From Balneolaceae bacterium UBA7797 (GTDB lineage: Bacteria > Bacteroidota > Rhodothermia > Balneolales > Balneolaceae), in assembly GCA_002480645.1 (NCBI GenBank), contig DLCN01000027.1, positions 1 to 37,968 of the forward strand: a DNA stretch of 37,968 nucleotides. Direction: 5' to 3'. A program made the position numbers and the translations under genes. The stretch's first letter is position 1; each line of letters starts with the position of its first letter. The notes beneath the pieces were generated by a model that ran no database searches, had not been told where the DNA came from, and saw nothing but the letters and a program-made list of their open reading frames with translations. Positions 7,093 through 13,607 of this stretch are shown here, piece after piece.

Positions 7093-9498
7093 ATGAAATT
7101 ATCATACAACTGGCTTAAAGAATTTGTTGATCTGAAACTTACTCCGGCTGAAACGGCTGAGAAATTAACCCTGATCGGCTTAGAAGAAGAAGAAACCTTT
7201 GAATACGGAAGCACCCTTGAAGGGGTGATCGTTGGAGAAGTACTTGAAGCAAAACAACATCCAAATGCTGATCGCCTCAAAGTATGTCAGGTTAATTTAG
7301 GGGATGAAACTGTACAGATCGTTTGTGGAGCTCCTAATGTTGCTTCCGGACAAAAAGTACCTGTAGCTACTGTTGGCTCTACCCTTCCTATTAAACTTGA
7401 TGACGGAAGTTTCCTGAAACTCAGAAAAGCTAAACTGCGTGGCGAAGTTTCTCAGGGGATGATCTGTGCTGAAGATGAATTAGGACTTGGAAGTGATCAT
7501 GCTGGTATCATGGTGCTGGACGGAGACCTGCAAGTTGGGACTCCGGTTAGTGAAGTTTTTGATCTTTATACTGATACCATCATCGATATTGCGATCACTC
7601 CAAACCGACCGGATGCAACCTGCCACCTTGGTGTTGCCCGTGATCTGTCTGCAGCCTTAAATATCGAGCTGAAGAAACCTGAGGTCTCAACCTCGAAAGT
7701 CGTTACGGAATCTGAGGATATCACCATTGAGATCGAATCTCCGGAAAAATGCCACCGATATGTTGGTAAGATGGTAAAAGGCGTTGAGATCAAGGAGTCT
7801 CCGGCCTGGTTAAAGAATAAATTGATGGCGATCGGTTTACGTCCGGTAAACAATGTGGTTGATGTGACTAATTATGTAATGTACGAATTGGGGCAACCGC
7901 TACATGCGTTCGATTATGATGAGATCAAGGGCAAAAAGATCGTGGTCAGGGATTTTGATACAGTTACTGAGTTTGAAACGCTGGATCATATCGAACGTAA
8001 GTGTGCACCCGGAACATTATTTATTTGTGATGGTGAAGGTCCGGTAGCCATTGCCGGTGTAATGGGTGGTTTGCATTCGGAAGTAAGTGATTCAACTACC
8101 AATATTCTCATTGAAAGTGCGTATTTCGATCCTGGAACTATCCGCAGAACGGCTAAAGCTCAGACGTTACAGACCGATGCTTCTTATCGCTTTGAACGGG
8201 GAATAGATCCTAATTTACAGCTCATGGCAGCTGAACGTGCTGCAGCTCTTATTCAGGAAGTAGCCGGTGGTGAATTAACCGATGAGATCATTGATATTCA
8301 TCCGGTTAAAACTGAGCCTGTAGAACTAACGCTTCGTAGAAGTTATCTGAACCGGTTACTGGGAACTGATCTTACTATAGATGAAGCAATTTCTATCGTA
8401 GATGGACTGGAATTAGAAGTGTTAGTGAAGGATGAAGAAACCGTTACCTTCCGAATTCCAACTTTCCGTCCGGATTTAGAGCGGGAAGTCGATCTGATCG
8501 AAGAAGTGGGTCGATTGTTCGATTACAATAAGATCGAAGCTCCAAACCATGGTATTTTTGTGAGTACAGATACCTTCTCTGAATGGGAAATACTCATGAG
8601 TGAATTAAAAAAATCCTCTGTTGAACTAGGATTCAGAGAGATCTACACCAATTCGCTTATCTCTGAAAAGGAAGCGGATCATATGGGTGCTTTGGATAGA
8701 ATGATCTCAACATTAAATCCACTCACTAAAGATATGAGCACATTACGCCCTTCTTTATTGCACGGATTTCTGAAAGCATCGGCCTATAATTTCAATCGCC
8801 AGGCAAAATCTATACGGTTTTTTGAGACAGGAAATGTATTCTGGCAAAGTGAAGACAGTAGTTATCACGAAGGTATAAAGGAAGAGACTCATATATTATT
8901 CGGACTGGCCGGCTTAAGATCAACCGAACACTGGACGGGAAAACCGGTAGAGTATTCGGTGTTTGATTTAAAATCATCTCTCAATGGTCTCTTTACCAAG
9001 CTGAACCTTTTGGATACCATTTCAACCAGTGTTGAAGATGAAGATCTGATCTATTTCAGTAATGGTATCCGATTAGGCGCTCTCAAAGTGATCGGCAAAG
9101 ATCTGAAAAAGATCTATGATATTGAGACTCCGGTTTTTGTGGCAGAATTATCTGTGCAGGCTATTAGTGAAGCGATCTCAAAATTACCTTCAAAAACTTA
9201 TAAACCGATACCCAAATTTCCGGGGTTCGAATTTGATTTTGCCGTGATCGTGAATGGTTCGGTCACTGCAGGTTCACTTATTGATGCCATTAAGAGCAAA
9301 GCTGGTAAAAGCTTACAAAACATTGAAATCTTTGATGTTTTTGAGGGTGAATCTATTGGTTCTGGAAATAAAAGTCTGGCATTCAGGCTCAATTTCCTTG
9401 ATCCGAACAAAACCTTGAATATCAAAGAAGTAGAACCTATTATTAAGCGCATAGTTAAGTACCTGGAAAAAGAATTTTCCGCTAAACTCAGAGCTTAA
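7093..9498 (+). CDS. pheT: Phenylalanyl-tRNA synthetase beta subunit
   Basis: The 801-residue length is normal for PheT. It shows an EMAP-like tRNA-binding domain at about 40-155 (VIVGEVLEAKQHPNADRLKVCQVN), the B3/B4 editing region (ITPNRPDATCHLGVARDLSA and VVDVTNYVMYELGQPLHAFDYD), a B5 domain (about 405-480), a pseudo-catalytic class II core and a C-terminal anticodon-binding FDX-ACB domain (about 705-801, starting near KPIPKFPGFEFDFAVIV). The protein edits mischarged Tyr-tRNA-Phe. It is in one operon with pheS. Ten bases after its stop begins the small coiled-coil gene and zapA. Confidence 0.98.
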   Translation: MKLSYNWLKEFVDLKLTPAETAEKLTLIGLEEEETFEYGSTLEGVIVGEVLEAKQHPNADRLKVCQVNLGDETVQIVCGAPNVASGQKVPVATVGSTLPIKLDDGSFLKLRKAKLRGEVSQGMICAEDELGLGSDHAGIMVLDGDLQVGTPVSEVFDLYTDTIIDIAITPNRPDATCHLGVARDLSAALNIELKKPEVSTSKVVTESEDITIEIESPEKCHRYVGKMVKGVEIKESPAWLKNKLMAIGLRPVNNVVDVTNYVMYELGQPLHAFDYDEIKGKKIVVRDFDTVTEFETLDHIERKCAPGTLFICDGEGPVAIAGVMGGLHSEVSDSTTNILIESAYFDPGTIRRTAKAQTLQTDASYRFERGIDPNLQLMAAERAAALIQEVAGGELTDEIIDIHPVKTEPVELTLRRSYLNRLLGTDLTIDEAISIVDGLELEVLVKDEETVTFRIPTFRPDLEREVDLIEEVGRLFDYNKIEAPNHGIFVSTDTFSEWEILMSELKKSSVELGFREIYTNSLISEKEADHMGALDRMISTLNPLTKDMSTLRPSLLHGFLKASAYNFNRQAKSIRFFETGNVFWQSEDSSYHEGIKEETHILFGLAGLRSTEHWTGKPVEYSVFDLKSSLNGLFTKLNLLDTISTSVEDEDLIYFSNGIRLGALKVIGKDLKKIYDIETPVFVAELSVQAISEAISKLPSKTYKPIPKFPGFEFDFAVIVNGSVTAGSLIDAIKSKAGKSLQNIEIFDVFEGESIGSGNKSLAFRLNFLDPNKTLNIKEVEPIIKRIVKYLEKEFSAKLRA

Positions 9499-9508
9499 TT
9501 CTTCTGCT

Positions 9509-9763
9509 ATGAATCAAATTTCTCCACATACTAATCGATTTAAGGAACTCCTTGGCGAGATTCAGGATGAGGTAAACAATTTGAGACAAGAGATCAAAGA
9601 CCTGAAAAGGGAAAACGCAAAGCTGGTCACCAAACTGGAAGACCTGAGAGGAGAACAAACAGATATCTTCTCAGCGATAAGTGAATCTGAGCGACTGGCA
9701 ATGCGCCAGCAAGTACAGGGCATGCTTAAAAAAATCGATAATCACCTCAATAATCAGGCATGA
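9509..9763 (+). CDS. Small coiled-coil protein, coupled to zapA
   Basis: This 84-residue protein has heptad-like hydrophobic spacing from about residue 10 to 52 (FKELLGEIQDEVNNLRQEI and on) and no signal or membrane segment. No family is certain. Its stop overlaps the zapA start in ATGA at 9760, indicating translational coupling. A short coiled coil next to ZapA recalls ZapB, which binds ZapA and FtsZ in gammaproteobacteria; a similar partner role is inference from position and shape only. It lies ten bases after pheT. Confidence 0.85.
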   Translation: MNQISPHTNRFKELLGEIQDEVNNLRQEIKDLKRENAKLVTKLEDLRGEQTDIFSAISESERLAMRQQVQGMLKKIDNHLNNQA

Positions 9764-10053
9764 AATCGATAAAAGTATCTATTCTAGGTAAACAGTATCC
9801 ATTAAAAGTAGAGGATCATGAAGAAGAAAACATGATCAGTATCTGTAAATATGTGGACGAACGTTTTCAGACTTACCGACAGCAATTGGTAAATCAACCT
9901 GAATCCACCGTAATGGTGCTTGCGGCTTTAAGTATCGCTGAAGAATTGTTCGAGGCGAGACAGGACACTTCCGATCTTATCAAAAATGAAGAAGTGATGA
10001 TGAAAAAAGTAAATAACAGCCTGTCAAAATTACTTGAGGGAATCCGCTCCTGA
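9760..10053 (+). CDS. zapA: Cell division protein ZapA
   Basis: The 97-residue protein opens KSIKVSILGKQYPLKVEDHEEENMISICKYVDERFQTYR, the ZapA N-terminal globular pattern, followed by VMVLAALSIAEELFEARQD and a C-terminal coiled coil. ZapA binds FtsZ and bundles filaments at the division site. It overlaps the preceding coiled-coil gene by four bases. In many Bacteroidota genomes zapA is followed by rny (RNase Y); here a ymdB-type gene follows after 41 bases and no rny is present in the window. Confidence 0.92.
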   Translation: MKSIKVSILGKQYPLKVEDHEEENMISICKYVDERFQTYRQQLVNQPESTVMVLAALSIAEELFEARQDTSDLIKNEEVMMKKVNNSLSKLLEGIRS

Positions 10054-10094
10054 CCCTGAACGCTAATCATAATTCAAATTAAACAAAGGCAGAT

Positions 10095-10910
10095 TTGGCT
10101 GAAACCATAAGTATTCTATTTGTTGGAGATGTAGTTGGCGATCCCGGAATAAAGATCACCGAAACTGTTTTACCCAGCCTGATAAAAAAGTATTCTGCTG
10201 ATTTTGTGATCGTAAATGGTGAGAATTCACATGAAGGTCACGGCATTAATGAACAGATTATAAAAAACTTTCATTCTCTTGGTGCTCATGTAATTACCGG
10301 GGGTGACCATTCCTTTGACAAATGGAAAGTGTTTAATTATATGAGAGAGGATAATCGCATCCTCCGCCCTTTTAATTATCCAAAAGGTAATGCCGGCTTC
10401 GGCTTCGGAGTGTACGAAGTTCCCGGAAAGAATGTGAAAGTAGGTGTATTGAACATTCAGGGCAGAACCTTTATGAAAGCTATTGATGATCCTTTCAGTT
10501 CTGCGGATTGGGCGATCAACAAAATGCGGGAAGAAACAGATATAATATTTGTAGATATGCATGCGGAGGCTACTGCAGAGAAAGTGTCGATGGCCTGGCA
10601 TATTGATGGACGAGCCTCAGTATTGGTTGGTACGCACACGCATATTCCTACGGGAGACGCCCGGATATTTCCTCAGGGATTAGGATATTTAACCGATGCG
10701 GGAATGACCGGATCATATAATTCATCGCTTGGAATGGATAAAAAGGTAGCCATCAAACGATTTGTAACCGGTGTACATCAAAAATATAAAGCAGCCGACG
10801 GAGATAACCACCTTTGCGGAGCGCTAGCCCGGGTTAATGTAGAAACCGGAAAATGTGTGCATATTGAATCAGTGATCTACCCGGAATTTAACAGCTCCGT
10901 TGAAGAATGA
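10095..10910 (+). CDS. ymdB: YmdB-like metallophosphoesterase (TIGR00282 family)
   Basis: The 271-residue protein matches the YmdB family of dinuclear-metal phosphodiesterases that act on 2',3'-cyclic nucleotides and, in Bacillus, affect RNase Y activity and biofilm decisions. Visible motifs are ILFVGDVVGDPG (D12), INGEN-like VNGENSHEGHG (E43), VDMHAEATAEK, VGTHTHIPTGDARI and YLTDAGMTGSY. The usual metal-binding motif GNHTWDK reads GDHSFDK here, so the metal-ligand Asn is Asp at residue 71 (codon GAC near 10305). The start is TTG at 10095, with an AAAGG-type ribosome site just upstream. It overlaps lolD by four bases (ATGA at 10907). The family call is firm; activity after the substitution is uncertain. 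Confidence 0.9.
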   Translation: MAETISILFVGDVVGDPGIKITETVLPSLIKKYSADFVIVNGENSHEGHGINEQIIKNFHSLGAHVITGGDHSFDKWKVFNYMREDNRILRPFNYPKGNAGFGFGVYEVPGKNVKVGVLNIQGRTFMKAIDDPFSSADWAINKMREETDIIFVDMHAEATAEKVSMAWHIDGRASVLVGTHTHIPTGDARIFPQGLGYLTDAGMTGSYNSSLGMDKKVAIKRFVTGVHQKYKAADGDNHLCGALARVNVETGKCVHIESVIYPEFNSSVEE

Positions 10911-11596
10911 GCAGTGAAATTGTATTAAGTGCGTCCGGAATCAGCAAAAGCTATAAAAGTGAATTATCCGAATCCCGACTTCAGGTTCTGGAAGATGTAT
11001 CTCTTACGATCAATAAAGGAGTAATTACCTCTATAGTAGGTTCAAGCGGGAGCGGTAAAAGTACATTGCTACACATTCTGGGAGGCTTAGATAAAGCGGA
11101 TAAGGGCGAAGTGATCTGGAAAGGCCGATCACTCTCAGAGTTCAATTCCGATCAGTTAGCTGATTTCAGAAATAAGAATATTGGTTTCGTTTTTCAGTTT
11201 CACCACTTATTACCTGAATTTACCGCACTTGAAAATGTGAGCATGCCCGCACTAATTGCCGGTGAAAGTATAGATAAAGCGTCTAAACGTGCCATTGAAT
11301 TGCTCGACCGGTTTGGGATCGCTGATCGTAAGCACCATCGGCCTTCACAACTATCCGGAGGTGAACAGCAACGTGTTTCTATGGCCCGTGCTCTCATGAA
11401 TAATCCCGGTTTGATCCTTGCTGACGAGCCCACGGGAAACCTGGATGATGTAAATACGGGGATCATTCTGGACATGCTGTTCGAACTTCGTGATCAATTT
11501 GGAGTTTCCGTTCTCCTGATCACTCATGAACCCGAGATCGCGAAACGATCGGATGTGATCATGGAAATTAAAAACGGAAAATTGAATCCACTTTAA
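10907..11596 (+). CDS. lolD: ABC transporter ATPase, LolD/MacB type
   Basis: The 229-residue ATPase has Walker A GSSGSGKS at 45-52, a Q-loop in FVFQFHHLLPEFTALENV, signature LSGGEQQRVSMARAL, Walker B LILADEPTGNLDD and H-loop LLITHE. The LLPEFTALENV segment and overall size fit the LolD group that powers lipoprotein release from the inner membrane, though MacB or FtsE-like relatives share these motifs. The cognate LolC/E permease is not in the window, so the exact substrate is inferred. The start overlaps the ymdB stop. Confidence 0.85.
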   Translation: MSSEIVLSASGISKSYKSELSESRLQVLEDVSLTINKGVITSIVGSSGSGKSTLLHILGGLDKADKGEVIWKGRSLSEFNSDQLADFRNKNIGFVFQFHHLLPEFTALENVSMPALIAGESIDKASKRAIELLDRFGIADRKHHRPSQLSGGEQQRVSMARALMNNPGLILADEPTGNLDDVNTGIILDMLFELRDQFGVSVLLITHEPEIAKRSDVIMEIKNGKLNPL

Positions 11597-11598
11597 GT

Positions 11599-11629
11599 TT
11601 TGCTATAAGTGGAAACTGCCTTATTTTTG
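11599..11629 (+). promoter_or_regulatory. Bacteroidota-type promoter for the TPR gene
   Basis: TTTG at 11599-11602, exactly 19 bases, then TATTTTTG at 11622-11629. This is a complete match to the -33/-7 consensus known for the Bacteroidota primary sigma factor. The gene start is at 11665, leaving a leader of about 30 bases. Confidence 0.75.
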
Positions 11630-11664
11630 GAGTCTGTAATTATTATCTGTAACGCTATTTAACC

Positions 11665-12351
11665 ATGTCAAAACATCTTTCAAAAGAAGAACTGGAATCT
11701 GATCCGCTAATTGAAAATTATAACAAAGCGGTTAGTGTATTTAACGAAAACAAAACAACGATTCTGGCCATCGTGATCGGCGTAGTAGTTGTGATCGCTT
11801 CACTTATCGGGTACAATGTATATTCTCAAAATCAGGAGCAGGAAGCTCAGAATTTATTAGCTACCGCAGAAGGTTATTATTCTGAAGGTGATTATGACAA
11901 GGCATTAAACGGCGATGATTTTGAATTGACCTACGGATTCGTGTCTATTGCGAATGATTATTCAGGCACTGAAGCCGGAAACCTTGCCATCTATTACGCT
12001 TCCGTCTCCAGTTTTAAACTGGGTAATATCGAGGATGCGCTGGATTATATTTCCCGTTATGATGCTCCGGATGGGATATTAGGTGTTGGCGCCATCAGTT
12101 TTCATGCAAAATTATATCTGGCTAACGGTTCGCTCGAAAAAGCCGCAGAGACCTTCGTGAAGGCTGCTAATTGGGATGTTAATGACACTACTACCCCGTT
12201 CAACTTATATAAAGCTGCTGAAACCTATTATGAGCTTGAGAATATGGATAAAGCCTCTGAACTGGTTGATCAGATCCTAAATGATTACCCGGGTAGTGAA
12301 GAAGCAACTTCTACTCAAAAACTTCAGGGGATGATCGCAGCGGCAAAATAG
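11665..12351 (+). CDS. Membrane-anchored TPR protein, YfgM-like layout
   Basis: The 228-residue protein has a cytoplasmic N-terminus of about 31 residues, one membrane segment at about 32-53 (TTILAIVIGVVVVIASLIGY), and an extracytoplasmic part of helical repeats with TPR-like spacing (for example LAIYYASVSSFKLGNIEDALDYISRYD and AKLYLANGSLEKAAETFVKAA). This resembles the YfgM/TPR_21 group, which assists SecYEG-dependent periplasmic folding in enterobacteria. The function here is inferred from layout. It has its own promoter and is followed by a strong terminator, so it is probably a single-gene unit. Confidence 0.85.
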   Translation: MSKHLSKEELESDPLIENYNKAVSVFNENKTTILAIVIGVVVVIASLIGYNVYSQNQEQEAQNLLATAEGYYSEGDYDKALNGDDFELTYGFVSIANDYSGTEAGNLAIYYASVSSFKLGNIEDALDYISRYDAPDGILGVGAISFHAKLYLANGSLEKAAETFVKAANWDVNDTTTPFNLYKAAETYYELENMDKASELVDQILNDYPGSEEATSTQKLQGMIAAAK

Positions 12352-12373
12352 TCCTCTCTCTGCCAAGATCTTT

Positions 12374-12399
12374 AAAGGCTCCCACCGGAGCCTTTTTTT
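12374..12399 (+). terminator. Intrinsic terminator after the TPR gene
   Basis: AAAGGCTCC at 12374-12382 pairs with GGAGCCTTT at 12387-12395 around a CACC loop, with T continuing to 12399. Confidence 0.88.
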
Positions 12400-12416
12400 A
12401 TTTCCCCTACTGCTGA

Positions 12417-13514
12417 TCATTCAGTGAGCCGATTCATTGCAAAATGATAGGCACCTAATGAGATCGCTTTAGAAGTACCCAATCTGCTTAATCCTATCCC
12501 GGTCTTTTTTTCCGGCTGATAGTATACCTTCCTCTTCAGTCGCTTATTAGTTACGATAACGGCATGTTCTGTAGTGGTAAATTCCTGAGTTTGCCATGAG
12601 TTTTCAAGGTTATAAACTTTCTGAAGCAACCGGGGTTGTTTGATGCCATTCAGCGAGGTGAAGTATCCATTCATTTCATCGAGCATTGCGCCACTGAACA
12701 GATCGTAGGCGCCGCTTACACCTCCTCCAATCACGATCAAGCCATCTACTATGGTGGTTAAATGAGCCAGAGCATCACCTAAAGCATCACCAAACCGAAG
12801 AAAAACCTCTCTGGCAGCCGGCTGAACGCCTTCTATTTCTCCTTTTGCAATCCTGGCAAGGTCAACCGGATCCGGAGCGTTCTCAGGCGAAATTGCGATC
12901 TGTTCAGCATAGATTCTTTTTAACGCTTTAATGCTGATGGTATCTTCAATGTTAGTGTAATTGAATTGTTTGTTTCTCAGCTTCCATCCCTCCGCAGCGG
13001 CGCTATTATCCCCTTGTAAAAGTCGACCGTTGATAGAAATTCCCACTCCGAATCCGGTTCCTAATGTTACCCCCACTAAATTCTTATAGCGTTTTGGATT
13101 TCCGGATCTTTCCAATAGCTCATTAACATAGGGTAAGAATCCGGATCTGCTTTCGCCTAACGCGAAAAGGTCACCATCATTATTTATGTAAACCGGTATT
13201 TGAAATTCTTCTTCTAATATTGGCCCTAACGGAACGCCCCCTCTGTACCCGGTTAGATTTGGCAGATCGCCAATGATCCCGTGTTTATAATCAGCCGGAC
13301 CAGGAAAAGCAAAACTGATCGCATCCGGTTTGGTGCCGATCTCATCTATAACGCGATAAAATCCCTTGATCATGGTTTCAATACTCAGATCCAGATCATC
13401 TGAGTGAGCATGCAGGGTAAAACTATCGATGAGTGGTTGCTCATCTTGCAATGCAGTAAAGGTAAAAGTGGTTCCTCCCGCATCTAGCGTAAGGATTACA
13501 GGTTTTTCATTCAT
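12417..13514 (-). CDS. ROK-family sugar kinase, substrate unknown
   Basis: The 365-residue protein starts with the phosphate-binding motif TLDAGGTTFTFTA (D11-T15) and has the catalytic aspartate region NNDGDLFALGE (D113), then VTLGTGFGVGISING and VIGGGVSG. These identify the ROK sugar kinase fold, which phosphorylates hexoses or N-acetylhexosamines. The usual Gly-Glu-Ile-Gly-His and Cys-rich zinc motif after the GTG loop is replaced by AAEGWKLRNKQF, so it belongs to a zinc-free subgroup. With a secreted GH3 enzyme upstream it would phosphorylate the sugar released outside. No ribosome site is evident: the start codon directly follows the T-run of a terminator-like hairpin. Confidence 0.88.
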   Translation of the reverse strand: MNEKPVILTLDAGGTTFTFTALQDEQPLIDSFTLHAHSDDLDLSIETMIKGFYRVIDEIGTKPDAISFAFPGPADYKHGIIGDLPNLTGYRGGVPLGPILEEEFQIPVYINNDGDLFALGESRSGFLPYVNELLERSGNPKRYKNLVGVTLGTGFGVGISINGRLLQGDNSAAAEGWKLRNKQFNYTNIEDTISIKALKRIYAEQIAISPENAPDPVDLARIAKGEIEGVQPAAREVFLRFGDALGDALAHLTTIVDGLIVIGGGVSGAYDLFSGAMLDEMNGYFTSLNGIKQPRLLQKVYNLENSWQTQEFTTTEHAVIVTNKRLKRKVYYQPEKKTGIGLSRLGTSKAISLGAYHFAMNRLTE

Positions 13515-13552
13515 AAAAAAAGTACATCCCGGTTATCTCCCGAAATGTACTT
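13514..13552 (-). terminator. Minus-strand intrinsic terminator just before the ROK kinase
   Basis: On the minus strand AAGTACAT at 13552-13545 pairs with ATGTACTT at 13527-13520. Two G-T pairs and three G-C pairs extend the stem inward, and seven T residues follow and run into the ATG of the ROK kinase. It would end transcripts of the GH3 gene, or act as an attenuator between GH3 and the kinase. A second inverted repeat, CTTGAT/ATCAAG, lies at 13576-13595. Confidence 0.75.
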
Positions 13553-13607
13553 ATTTACTAGTATGGATAGAAGTACTTGATCTTTTTATATCAAGCGTGT
13601 GTTCTTT

